The notes below the pieces were generated by a model that was not told the DNA's origin, ran no database searches, and worked only from the letters and a program-made list of their open reading frames with translations. From assembly GCA_013397455.1 (NCBI GenBank), contig VYZB01000347.1:637802-701801 (forward strand): DNA of 64,000 nucleotides, written 5' to 3'. Within the stretch, counting starts at the first letter, position 1, and each line of letters starts with the position of its first letter. A program made the translations under genes and the position numbers. This document shows positions 15,068 through 24,460 of this stretch, piece after piece. The stretch comes from Crotophaga sulcirostris. Its lineage: Eukaryota; Chordata; Aves; Cuculiformes; Crotophagidae.

Positions 15068-15073
15068 TATAAA
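15068..15073 (+). promoter_or_regulatory. FABP2: TATA box of FABP2
   Basis: TATAAA lies 58 bases before the FABP2 start codon. Transcription would be expected to begin about 25-30 bases downstream, near 15095-15103, giving a 5' UTR of roughly 25-30 nt, as is usual for small tissue-specific FABP genes. A HNF4-like 'gcaaagatc' and a forkhead-like 'tgtttgttc' follow at 15082-15100. Those two assignments are inference only. Confidence 0.7.
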
Positions 15074-15125
15074 TTCTCTTTGCAAAGATCTGTTTGTTCA
15101 GAACACTCCTCCGGCAAACAGAAAC

Positions 15126-15192
15126 ATGGCATTCAATGGTACCTGGAAAATAGACAGAAATGAAAACTATGAAAAGTTCATGGAGGCAATGG
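15126..15192 (+). CDS. FABP2: FABP2 coding exon 1
   Basis: Encodes residues 1-22 plus the first base of G23 (phase 1) and ends at G|GTAAGT. It contains the first beta strand, with the NGTWK motif conserved in FABPs. Confidence 0.97.
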
Positions 15193-17635
15193 GTAAGTCT
15201 GATTTTTCCAGTGCCTTCTACAAGAATAATACCCCTACAGCTCAATACAAACTCGAGATGTCTGTAAACAACCTTCTGCCGAACCTGTCCTGCTGCTGTT
15301 TGCTGCTCTGCCCTTGCATAGCGTACTGTGTTTATTTTCAAAAGATTCCACAGGGCAGAGGGGGAAGATACTAAGAAATGCTCTGATTTTCATTAGATTA
15401 TGTTAATCTTAAACAACTTAACTAATTCCAGTAGATTTATTTCAGCAGAGGAAAGAATCTCTAAGTCAACATTTGAGGAAAAGGCTAGGAAAATTTGAAT
15501 GATAAATTTTAGGCAGAATTCTATAGCAGGAATATTATTTTGATAACATGAAATGTTTAAAAATTACACAGGGAGGAAATCATCATTCTTCAATTTTACA
15601 GAAACACCTGATTCAAGTAATGTTTAGTAGCGGGCAGGTATGGCTGGGCACAATGATCTCTAAGGTCTTTTCAAACCAAGTCATCCTATAAGTCTGATTA
15701 TAACAGCCTGAAACTTAAAGTTTGTACAAACTCTGTATAATATAGATATAAACATAATCATTCCAGTCAGATAGGGGTTTGTATAAAATCTGCGCTGGTG
15801 AATACAGCCTCAATAAAAGGTGAAGAATAAAAATTTGGTTCAGAATGCTGGACTAAACTCACTTGACCAGATAAAAGTCAGTAAAGAGAGACAAAGAATG
15901 CTCTAGGGGTTGTTTTTCTGACTGATATTAACTGATTTTTCTAGGTGTTAACATAATGAAACGGAAGTTAGGAGCACATGATAATCTGAAGATCACTATT
16001 CAGCAAGATGGAAACAAATTTACGGTCAAAGAATCAAGCAACTTTCGTACCATAGAACTTGAATTCACTCTGGGAGTGAACTTTGAGTACAGTCTGGCTG
16101 ACGGGACTGAACTTAATGTAAGAGAATGTCTATATAATTATATATTTATTATACAACAATAACTGTATGGAGTACAGTTTCAAAATGAATGATTCATCTT
16201 CCTAGCTTTTAATTTAAATTTTACTTTTAAAGTGTGACTGTTCAGGAATGCTTGCAGCTTATATACAAAACCACAATGTAGTGGTTTTTATCAGAGTATG
16301 TAGCAATTTTCACATGATGAAATCCAGCTAATTGAAATTTAAATTCTTATAATACTCAATCACACCACCTAGAGTGCAGAGTGGGTATTTATAAGAAATT
16401 ACTTTTTTTCTGGTTGATACAATTAATTAAAATAAGGTGTACTAAGCACTAAAAAAAATCTAGCCTGACCATTATAAATTAAATAAACTAGTGATTTTAT
16501 TAAAATTTCATTTTTATAGCCTTTCCATCAATGTCCAAACAAGCATTGTTACACTGTTTTACTCTCTTCCCACTTTTGTATGCCCACAGTCTTTAAATCA
16601 AATCAGCGTCATTTCTATTGCAAAATATCTGGGTTTCTTTTTCCCACTATAGGGTTCTTGGAACATGGAAGGAAATAAACTTGTAGGAACATTTACTAGA
16701 AAAGATAATGGAAAAGTACTCACAGCACACAGAGAAATTGTAGGAGATGAACTTGTTCAGGTGAGTGAACCAGTCACTTACATACAACTTTAAAATACAA
16801 TGAACTGAAAAAAAATTAAAAGCTGTTCTGACAGTAGGAAACACTTCCTTTAAGCCAAGTCACCTCATTTATCTTTAGTTAAAATCTTCGTTATCTATCA
16901 AAATCTGCATATTTAAAATAAAACTCACAACCTGTGATTTTTATGATTTTCTACCCATATGAACTGCATCTCATCAATGCATTCTGAAGCCTGTGAACAC
17001 AAGCTGTATATGGAAGATACAGATAGATAGACAGGGGTATATATACGCATACACAACATAGATGTGTTCTGACTGAAGGCCCTTTTCCAAGTGTCTGCCT
17101 TGCACAGAGGGGTCAGAGACAAAATGGAAAGGTTTCACAGCTCTGCAATAAAGCCAGAAACTGAACTAAACTGTAATGCTTTAAGATCCTCTCTGCTAGC
17201 AGGTCACTGGCTTAAAAGAATAACTAAATAATCAACCTTATGGGCAGGTGTGACATTTGAGATAGCAAAACCATATAGTTCAACCCATCAGTGCTTCTCA
17301 CTTCTAACCAAAGCAGCCACATCATTGGAACTTGAGAAGCAGGGGCACTGGGAATAAAAACAGCACTTCAACACTCTGGGCTTTTTTTTCTGAAGCCCCC
17401 AAAGCTGTCCCATGGTGGTTCAAATGTTTGCACAGAGCATTTATGCCTATCAACAGTGGGTTGCTTTCCTCATATTCCCTTCCTCGAATCCTACACAAGG
17501 GCTGGTAGCACCCACACGGCCACCTGTCACAATTCGAAACTTTATAATAGCAGCCACTGATTTTTCTTCTTAATTTCTTAACAGACCTATGTATATGAAG
17601 GAGTTGAAGCCAAGAGAATCTTCAAAAGAGGCTAA
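15126..17635 (+). CDS. FABP2: Intestinal fatty-acid-binding protein (FABP2), 4 exons
   Basis: Cytosolic carrier of long-chain fatty acids in enterocytes, of the ten-stranded beta-barrel lipocalin-like FABP family. Coding exons are 15126-15192, 15945-16117, 16653-16760 and 17585-17635 (67, 173, 108 and 51 nt). They join in frame to 132 aa plus stop, the standard I-FABP length, and the exon sizes and phases are those of vertebrate FABP genes. All introns are GT-AG. The N terminus MAFNGTWKIDRNENYEKFM and the end YEGVEAKRIFKRG are diagnostic. Ligand-contact residues are present: W83 and R107 (W82 and R106 without Met) and R127. The start has a strong Kozak context (A at -3, G at +4). C4orf3 follows on the same strand, matching the human order. 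No break or frameshift was seen. Confidence 0.97.
15632..15698 (+). mobile_element. Decayed CR1 3' tail in FABP2 intron 1
   Basis: 'gggcacaatgatctctaagg' followed by 'tcttttcaaaccaagtcatc' and 'ctataagtctgatta' matches the layout of a CR1 plus-orientation terminus with many substitutions. It is a short, old fragment. Confidence 0.6.
15945..16117 (+). CDS. FABP2: FABP2 coding exon 2
   Basis: The acceptor ...TTTTTCTAG precedes GTGTTAAC and the donor is AAT|GTAAGA. It is 173 nt, the family-typical size. It encodes residues 23-80, including the helix-turn-helix lid end (VNIMKRKLG) and strands B-E. Residue 55, the site of the human A54T polymorphism, is Asn here. Confidence 0.97.
16653..16760 (+). 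CDS. FABP2: FABP2 coding exon 3
   Basis: A 108-nt phase-0 exon between CACTATAG and CAG|GTGAGT. It encodes residues 81-116 with W83 and the fatty-acid carboxylate-binding R107. Confidence 0.97.
17585..17635 (+). CDS. FABP2: FABP2 coding exon 4
   Basis: The acceptor TTCTTAACAG is followed by TYVYEGVEAKRIFKRG and a TAA stop, giving residues 117-132. R127 completes the ligand cage. Confidence 0.97.
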   Translation, partial: TYVYEGVEAKRIFKRG

Positions 17636-17792
17636 GTCCTTCACCCAGAACAGCACCAGAACAAAAAATTAGGAAAAAAGACCATTCCTATGGCTTTTTT
17701 TCCTTTTATCCCCTCACAGCAACTCCTAAGCTGCAATGACTTAGCTTTGTTGAAAACATAGTCCAGTTCCTTATAGTTACTGTTTTACCTTG

Positions 17793-17798
17793 AATAAA
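17793..17798 (+). terminator. FABP2: FABP2 poly(A) signal candidate 1
   Basis: AATAAA lies 158 nt after the stop codon. A second AATAAA at 17971-17976 could give a longer 3' UTR. The sequence does not decide which is used. Confidence 0.6.
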
Positions 17799-17970
17799 CA
17801 AAATCCAGTAACAATTTGACACAAATGCTAAGATGTCATTTGTACCAAGTCCTACCCGAGTTCCACACTGTATAACACCGCAGAAACTATTTTCTATAAG
17901 CAGGACTTAAATATCTTTTTGCACTGGTTCTCAAATGGCAACTTAGTTTCCTTACCATAATATTTGTATT

Positions 17971-17976
17971 AATAAA
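17971..17976 (+). terminator. FABP2: FABP2 poly(A) signal candidate 2
   Basis: A second AATAAA, followed within 40 nt by TG-rich sequence ('tcactgtgtaacc', 'ctctgtgtattctctgagtg') that could serve as the downstream element. Confidence 0.55.
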
Positions 17977-17989
17977 CAGTTTCACTGTG

Positions 17990-20096
17990 TAACCATAATA
18001 TTTGTATTCTCTGTGTATTCTCTGAGTGAGTTTCCTTCAGGACAGGAGTAAAAATACTGACGGTATCTTAACAAGATAATGATTTCAGACTATGTTGATT
18101 TCAAACACTGTTGTTTCTGATGGGTGACAAACATGCACCATGTTCTGCTCTTGTTGTTCAGCCTCACCTGCCCTGGGTTGTGCCATTTCCCAAGGGCTGC
18201 AGTAAAACCACCTCTCGAGGGCCAGCATGAGTGAAGATCTGCTGTGTCCCTCTAAGTCTCCTCTTGATGGTCACCTAGTCCAGTCCCCATGCCTACAGGG
18301 CAGCCTACTCCCAGCCCTGGACCCTTCTGACACATCAGCAGAATAAACCTCTGTGCTGTGTTTCTATAAACGAGTATTGAAGAAAAACATTTTTTCTTCA
18401 GTCATTTTTACAACTGAATCTTCTCTCAGCCTGTCTTTTCGTGGTTTTTAGTGTCTCATCACTCCCTCTACTGCCAAAATGCTCTCATCATGCAAACTAT
18501 AAAAGGAGTAGAACAGATCACCCTTCTTCATGAATTTGGATTTCCTCCTCCAGATGTTAATTCCATGCAATTTCCAGTGGATTTCTTTACATAATCATCT
18601 TTCAGTGGGTAGGAATACCACTTATATTGCAATGAAGAGAATACTATTTTAAACAGTCCTTCAATTTTCATTTACAAAGAGATGTAAAACTGAAAAGCAA
18701 ACATCTAAAAAACCCTAAAAAACCATCACCAAGCAAAATCAACACCCTAAAATCTGGAGAAAACATTATTAGAAAATTCTGCCTGTCTCTAGGCCCTTTT
18801 GTTTAGATACTAAAGTCTTTTAAAGAGAGAAGGTTAAAAAATACTGGCTTGCAATAAGCTATGTGACAGGTTCTTTCAGTCAAGCTATTTGTACTGAAAA
18901 AGGCAGACTGAACTGTAAGACAGAAGCTCTAACCATCAAAGTGGTGTTACAGAGTTTGACCTTCGTTATCAGCTGCATAGCATTATTGCTTCGAAATTGC
19001 ACAGAAGTACATTAACAACTGCATGTCAAAGGTTTCAGGAAATTGGAGAATGCCATTTTATTTCTTGTAGAGTTCTGACTGGCTGGAATGACAGCGATAT
19101 TAAGTTCCTGAATCTGTTCTCTCTTTCCTCCCTGAGCTGCTCATCTCTAAGTCTTGCACCTTTCTGGTTCAGAAAGTCAAGCTCCAGCCCACGGCTGGTA
19201 TCAACACACTGACCTCTGCCACAGCCAGCCCAGCAACACCCCAATTCAGGGTTATTTTGATCTAGGTTACCAAATTTGTTTGATGAACTGGCTAGAACAA
19301 TCAGCAGGGTACTTTTTTTGTCACGTATTTAAGAAATTATTTTAGTTAATTCTGGTTTACATGCAAGGCCACAAACTGAAAAGTAATCTGATAATTATAT
19401 ATACATATTTTATATATATATAAAACAAAGAGGAGAGCTCAAAAGTACCTAACAGCTCCAACTATTGCAGACAGCTGTGGTTTGCAGCTGCACTTAAAAA
19501 ATAAGGAAAAATCTTTAAAGGCTCCATCTCCAATACTTGAGATAAGATTATCTATTAAAGAGACAGAGGAGAGTGGCACAGCTTCAGTAAACTAACAAAT
19601 AAGATAAATATATCACAAATTGAATGAGATAGTAAATTTGGCTAGGAGACTTTTGTTTCCTAGCAGGAATTTCATGATTACATTTCTTTGCAACCTAACA
19701 GGAAACTGTTTGCTTTGAGGAAACCTACAATCCAGTTCCTTTTGCTCCTTTTTCTCTTCCTGAGGCTAAAAAGGTTAACAGCTACAATAAGGAAGTTTTT
19801 GTTCTATGTAGTCCTAAGTTTCTTCTAGACACAATGAAAATAATGGCACTCCTGTCAATAGTTAGTGCAGGGGCCGGACTGAAGGAACATTCCCACTAGG
19901 ATTGCAGCAGCAGGCTGTGCAGCTTAGTTTAATTTTTTGTGCAGCTGTGTGTTGTGTAAATAAAGCATACACAGTATACAGCATCTACACCAACTTTTCC
20001 AAATTTGTTCAGGATGTAAAAGCTCCAAATCCCACTGATCTTCAAGGATAGGAGTTCATCTGAAAACAATTCCAATTTTCCTATACTTCACAACAA
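17990..20096. other. Intergenic between FABP2 and the CR1 cluster
   Basis: No supported gene. A GC-richer patch at about 18150-18350 contains 'gatggtcacctagtccagtc', which faintly resembles another CR1 subfamily tail in minus orientation, too decayed to call. An AT-dinucleotide run lies at about 19397-19424. Confidence 0.5.
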
Positions 20097-21062
20097 TCAT
20101 AGAATTGACCCGTTTGGAAAAGACCTTTGAGATCATCGAGTCCAACCATGCCTGTCCTCTGCTAAACTATGTCCCCCAGAAACTCATCTACCCATCTTTT
20201 AAAGACCTCCTGGAATGGTGACGCAACCACCTCCCTAGGCAGCCTGTTCCACTGCCTAACCACCCTTTCAGTGAAGAATTTTTTCCTAATATCCAGCCTA
20301 AACCTGCCCTGGCACAACTTATGGCCATTTGCTCTTGCCCTGTCACTTGTTGCTTGGGAGAAGAGACCAACACTCCCTTTGCCACAACCTCCTTTCAGGT
20401 AGTTGTAGAAAGTGATGAGGTCTCCCCTCAGCCTCCTCTTCTCCAAGCTAAGCAGCCCCAGGTCCCTCAGTCACTCCTCATAACACTTGTTCTCCAGCCC
20501 CTTCCCCAACTTCATCCCCTTCTCTGGACACGCTCCAGCCACTCAATGTGCTTCTTGTAGTGAGGGGCTCAGAACTGCACACAGTACTCGAGGTGTGGCC
20601 TCACCAGTGCTGAGCACAGGGGCTCCATCCCTGCACTGCTCCTGCTGGCCACGCTGGGTTTGATACAGACCAAGATGCCACTGGCTTTCTTGGCCACCTG
20701 GGCTACTGCTGGCTCATATTCAGCTGGTTGTCAATCAACACCCCCAGGTCCTTCTCTGACAGGCAGCTCTCCAGCCATTCTTCCCCAAGCCTGTAATGCT
20801 GCAAGGGGTTGTTGTGTCCCAAGTGCAGGACTCGGCACTTGGTCTTGCTAAACCTCATCCCATTGGTTACAGCCCATCGATCCAGTCTGTCCAGATCCCT
20901 CTGCAGAGCCTTCCTTCCTTCAAGCAGGTCGACACTGCCACCCACCTTAGTGTCATCCGCAGACTTGCTAAGGGTGCACTCAATCCCTTCATCGAGATCA
21001 TTGACAGTTTCCCAAATGTTTCCCAAAAGGTCTTTCAGCTTCTTCCAGGCCGTCATCTGCTC
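20097..21062 (-). mobile_element. CR1 LINE, about 1 kb of 3' portion with RT C-terminal remnant
   Basis: Minus orientation, with the tail at 20097. Reading towards lower coordinates, it carries the C-terminal part of the CR1 ORF2 reverse transcriptase (visible motifs 'ADDTKVGG', '[12 protein letters not shown]', 'LHLGHNNPL' and 'EKDLGVLID', at about 21000-20710), then the ORF2 end and 3' UTR. It is 5'-truncated with stops and frameshifts, and is one of the longest CR1 copies in the window. The 5' limit is approximate. Confidence 0.9.
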
Positions 21063-21068
21063 TCCAAT

Positions 21069-21473
21069 CACAGAATTAGAAAATCATTACGGTTGGAAAA
21101 AACCTCTAAGATCATCCAGTCCAACACCCCTGTGCCTGCTAAACCACACCCCGAAGTGCCACCTCTATATGGTTTTTGAACCTCTTCAGGGATAGAGACT
21201 CCACCACTGCTTTGGGCAGGCTGTAGCAATGCTTCACCACTCTTTCAGTAAAGATTTTTTTCCTATCTTCCAGTCTAAACATTTTGTGGCGCAATTTGAC
21301 GCCATTTCTTCATTTGTTCCTTGGGAGAAGAGACCAGCACCCACCTCAGCACAACCTCCTTTCAGGGAGCTGCAGAAGGCGACGAGGTCTCCCCTCAGCC
21401 TCTTCTCCAGACTAAACAGACTCAGCCGCTCCTCATAACACTTGTCCTCCAAACCCTTCCCCAAGGCTTCCAA
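21069..21473 (-). mobile_element. CR1 LINE 3' end abutting the C4orf3 promoter
   Basis: A second CR1 in minus orientation. Its terminus 'tcacagaattagaaaatcat' begins a few bases beyond the 5' end of the previous copy, and its 5' truncation point runs directly into the GC-rich C4orf3 promoter near 21475. Degenerate 'LFSLEKRLRGDLVAF' and 'LKGGCAEVGAGLFSQ' remnants are visible in translation. Confidence 0.9.
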
Positions 21474-21474
21474 G

Positions 21475-21780
21475 AAGCCGCGCGGAGCAAAACTTGCGGA
21501 TGTTTGATTTCCCCACACGTAACGCCCATTTCCCGCGCTTTTCCCTCACGAGAGCGCGCGCGGGCCGGGGGCGGGGCGAAGGGCTGAGGGCACCGCCCCG
21601 AACCGCCCGGCACCTCCCCTGAGCCTCTCCCCGAGGGGGCGGTGCCGCGCGCGTTGAGCCCCCATTGGCTCCCAACACGGAAGCGCTGCCCGTGGGTGCC
21701 GGGGCCGCGGAGGTGGTGGTACGTGCGCTGCGATCCCATTGGCTCGGCACACGGAAGCGCCGGCGGTGGGAGCGGCGGTC
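21475..21780 (+). promoter_or_regulatory. C4orf3: CpG-rich C4orf3 promoter with duplicated CCAAT/ETS unit
   Basis: Very GC- and CpG-rich, without a TATA box. Two copies of a unit contain an inverted CCAAT box (ATTGG at 21664 and 21738) followed 14 bases later by an ETS/GABP-type CGGAAG core (21678 and 21752). The copies are exactly 74 bases apart, and the second lies just before the start codon. NF-Y plus ETS sites are typical of housekeeping TATA-less promoters. The transcription start cannot be fixed from sequence. Confidence 0.7.
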
Positions 21781-21957
21781 ATGGCGGCGCGGGCGCGGCG
21801 GGAGCAGCAGCGGGAGCAGCAGCGGGACGAGAAGGAGGGCGAGGTGGCGGCGGGCAGCGCAGCGCCGGCGCTGTCCGGGCAGTCCTACTGGCTCGACCTG
21901 TGGCTCTTCATCCTCTTCGACCTGGCGCTCTTCGTGCTCATCTACCTGCTGCCCTGA
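21781..21957 (+). CDS. C4orf3: C4orf3 / another-regulin (ALN), SERCA-regulatory micropeptide
   Basis: A 58-aa single-pass tail-anchored membrane micropeptide of the ER. In mammals another-regulin binds and inhibits SERCA calcium pumps, mainly in non-muscle cells. Residues 35-58 (SYWLDLWLFILFDLALFVLI then YLLP) contain the transmembrane helix and match the human C-terminal half closely, ending in a ...Y-x-LP terminus. The N-terminal cytosolic part is charged (REQQREQQRDEKEGE) and unlike the human sequence as I recall it. The ATG at 21781 has a good context (G at -3 and +4) and is the first ATG of this frame. A donor-like GAG|GTGCGG follows the TGA at once (intron from 21959), so the 3' UTR is probably in a second exon. 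Position between FABP2 and USP53 agrees with human synteny. Confidence 0.9.
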   Translation: MAARARREQQREQQRDEKEGEVAAGSAAPALSGQSYWLDLWLFILFDLALFVLIYLLP

Positions 21958-22100
21958 GGTGCGGGGGAGCCGGGGGAGGCGGTTCCTGGCGGGGCCCCGG
22001 GGGGGAAAGGCGCCACTCTCGGGAGCAGCGGCTGTGCCTGCCTCGACCTGCCCCGCAGCGCGGCCTCCGGAGGCACGGGAGGCACAGGAGCCTCGGGGGA

Positions 22101-22159
22101 GCTGGAACTGGGTGAGCTTTAAGGGCCCTTCCAACCCACACCACTCTGTGATTCTGTGA
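22101..22159 (+). mobile_element. Short CR1 tail in C4orf3 intron/3' flank
   Basis: 'gctggaactgggtgagcttt', 'aagggcccttccaacccaca' and 'ccactctgtgattctgtgac': only the last 60 bp of a plus-orientation CR1. Confidence 0.85.
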
Positions 22160-22207
22160 CGCTGGTTCCAGACAGCCAGCAGCCTGGGGGTTGGTTTTCC
22201 CAAGTAA

Positions 22208-22412
22208 ATAATAGAATCGCTTGGTTGGAAAAGATCCCTGAGATCATCGAGTCCAACCATACCTGTCCACTGGTAAACCAGATCCCTGAGAAACTCGTCT
22301 ACCCGTCTTTTAAACTGTTCCAGGGATGGGGACTTAACCACCTCCCTGGGCAGTGGTTCCAGTGCCTTACAACCCTTTCAGTGAAGAAATGTTTCCTAAT
22401 ACCCAGTCTGAA
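22208..22412 (-). mobile_element. CR1 LINE 3' end, minus orientation
   Basis: Starts with the inverted terminus 'atagaatcgcttggttggaa' and runs about 200 bp to 'ctaatacccagtctgaac'. Its 5' truncation point abuts, head to head, the 5' end of the plus-orientation copy at 22415. Confidence 0.88.
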
Positions 22413-22414
22413 CA

Positions 22415-22697
22415 AGGGCTTTTAGTGATAGGACGAGGGGGAGCGGCTTTAAATTGGAAGGGGAAAGATTTAGATTGGACGTTAGGAAAAAATTCTTCAC
22501 AACGAGGGTGGGGAGGCCCTGACCCAGATTGCCCAGAGAAGTCATGGCTGCCCCATCCCTGGAGGTGTTCAAGGCCAGGTTGGATGGGGCTTTGAGCAAC
22601 CTGGTCTGGTGAGAGGTGTCCCTGCCCATGGCAGGGTGTTGGAACTGGTTGATTTTTAAGGTCCCTTCCAACCCAAACCATTCTATGATTCTGTGAT
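22415..22697 (+). mobile_element. CR1 LINE 3' end, plus orientation
   Basis: Begins 'gcttttagtgataggacgag' and ends 'ttctatgattctgtgatc'. It resembles the copies at 1341 and 9619. Confidence 0.92.
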
Positions 22698-23220
22698 CTG
22701 CTTGAGGGCAGGAAGGCTCTGCAGAAGGACTTGGACAGGCTGGATCAATGGGCAAAGGCCAGTTGTATGAGTTTCAACAAGGCCAAGGGCTGGGTTTTGC
22801 ACTTCACTCACAACAACCCCATGCAGCGCTCCAGGCTTGGGCAAGAGCAGCTGGAGAGCTGCCTGGCAGAAAAGGACCTGGAGGTGCTGGTTGACAGCGG
22901 CTGAACATGAGCCAGCAGGGTGCCCAGATGGCCAAGAAGGGCAACAGCATCCTGGCTTGGATCAGAAATGGTGTAGCCAGCAGGAGCAGGGAAGTGCTTT
23001 GTTCTCCTGTACTCAGCACTGGTGAGGCTGCTCCTCAGATTCTGCGTTCAGTTTTGGGCCCCTTGGTACAAGAAGGACATTTAGTTCTGGAGCACGTCGA
23101 GAGGAGGAACTGGGGCTTTTTAGCCTGGAGGAGGCTGAGGGGAGACCTCATCACTGTCTACAATTCCCTGAAAGGAGATTGTAGTGAGGTGGGTGTTGGT
23201 CTCTTCTCCCAAGTAACAAG
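22698..23220 (+). mobile_element. Outer CR1 LINE, 5' half (interrupted)
   Basis: CR1 in plus orientation containing RT C-terminal remnants ('[13 protein letters not shown]', '[19 protein letters not shown]') and the following '[12 protein letters not shown]' and '[10 protein letters not shown]' region. It stops at 23220 in the middle of the ORF2 3' region. The expected continuation ('gtgataggatgagaggaaat') is found at 24153, after another CR1. The element is therefore split by an insertion. Confidence 0.85.
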
Positions 23221-24146
23221 TTGCAGATGATACCAAGCTGGGAGGTAGGGTTGATCTCTTAGAAGGTAGGATGGCCCTACAGAGGGACCTGGACAGACTG
23301 GAGAGATGGGCCGACTCTAATGGGATGAGGTTCAATAAGTCCAAATGTCGGGTACTCCATTTTGGACACAACAATCCCATGCATAGNNNNNNNNNNNNNN
23401 NNNNNNNNNNNNNNNNNNNNNNNNNNNNNNNNNNNNNNNNNNNNNNNNNNNNNNNNNNNNNNNNNNNNNNNNNNNNNNNNNNNNNNNNNNNNNNNNNNNN
23501 NNNNNNNNNNNNNNNNNNNNNNNNNNNNNNNNNNNNNNNNNNNNNNNNNNNNNNNNNNNNNNNNNNNNNNNNNNNNNNNNNNNNNNNNNNNNNNNNNNNN
23601 NNNNNNNNNNNNNNNNNNNNNNNNNNNNNNNNNNNNNNNNNNNNNNNNNNNNNNNNNNNNNNNNNNNNNNNNNNNNNNNNNNNNNNNNNNNNNNNNNNNN
23701 NNNNNNNNNNNNNNNNNNNNNNNNNNNNNNNNNNNNNNNNNNNNNNNNNNNNNNNNNNNNNNNNNNNNNNNNNNNNNNNNNNNNNNNNNNNNNNNNNNNN
23801 NNNNNNNNNNNNNNNNNNNNNNNNNNNNNNNNNNNNNNNNNNNNNNNNNNNNNNNNNNNNNNNNNNNNNNNNNNNNNNNNNNNNNNNNNNNNNNNNNNNN
23901 NNNNNNNNNNNNTTAGACTTGATGTTAGGAAGAAGTTCTACACTGAAAGGGTGATTGGCCACTGGAATGCGCTACCCAGGGAGGTGGTGGAGTCGCCGAC
24001 CCTTGATGTGTTTAAGGGAAGATTGGATGAGGCACTCAGTGCCATGGTTTAGGTGATGAGTTGGTGTTAGTGTTGGCTTATAGGTTGGACTTGATGATCT
24101 CAGAGGTCTCTTCCAACCTGGTTATACTGTGTGTGAAACTGTGTGA
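23221..24146 (+). mobile_element. Inner CR1 LINE nested in an older CR1 (contains assembly gap)
   Basis: Starts abruptly at 'ttgcagatgataccaagctg' (RT 'ADDTKLGG' region), continues through '[19 protein letters not shown]' and 'LHFGHNNPM', is interrupted by Ns, and resumes with '[17 protein letters not shown]' and the 3' UTR to a terminus at about 24146. The flanks carry a shared AACAAG (23215-23220 and 24147-24152), a candidate 6-bp target-site duplication. The two sides of the gap fit one element in order and orientation. Confidence 0.82.
23387..23912. other. Assembly gap (526 Ns)
   Basis: A run of Ns inside the inner CR1. The missing part should be the end of the RT C-terminal region. Repetitive sequence is the likely cause of the gap, and the N count need not be the true length. 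Confidence 0.99.
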
Positions 24147-24398
24147 AACAAGTGATAGGATGAGAGGAAATGGCCTCAAGTTGTGCCAGGGGAGGTTTAG
24201 ATTAGATACTAGGAAAAATTTCTTTACAGGCGGAGTGGGAAGCGCTGACAGAGGCTGCTCAGGGCAGTGGTGGAGTCTCCACCACTGTGTTCAAAAACTA
24301 TGTAGGCATGACATGTTTTAGCAGGCACAGTGGTGTAGGGCTGACAGTTGGACTGGATGATCTTAGAGGTCTTTTCTAACCTTAATGATTCCATGACT
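24147..24398 (+). mobile_element. Outer CR1 LINE, 3' half
   Basis: Continues the element broken at 23220: 'aacaagtgataggatgagag', the ORF2 remnant '[20 protein letters not shown]', then the tail 'ggactggatgatcttagagg' to 'atgattccatgac'. Joined to 22698-23220 it makes one collinear 5'-truncated CR1. Confidence 0.85.
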
Positions 24399-24460
24399 GC
24401 TGTGTCTTCCAACTGACTGTGGCACTGCAGAAGTAACCAGAGTTTCTCTGCTCTCTGTAG

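Noticed and set aside
18150..18350. Possible CR1-type or other repeat in a GC-richer patch
   Set aside because: Only a short resemblance to a CR1 subfamily tail; too diverged to support without a library search.
21739..21780. Longer C4orf3 N terminus starting upstream of the ATG
   Set aside because: The upstream codon is TTG, not ATG; the ATG at 21781 has a strong context and starts a normal-sized micropeptide.
21642..22159. 157- and 164-codon plus-strand open frames overlapping C4orf3
   Set aside because: Other reading frames of the same CpG-rich segment; low-complexity Arg/Ala/Gly composition, and the second runs into a CR1 tail.
21433..22341. 302-codon minus-strand open frame across the C4orf3 exon
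   Set aside because: High GC content suppresses stops; the frame reads antisense through the C4orf3 promoter and exon and into CR1 pieces at both ends, with Arg/Pro/Gly-rich nonsense composition.
23120..23962. Open frames of 184-280 codons at the N-run
   Set aside because: Most of their length is undetermined sequence; the readable ends are CR1 remnants.
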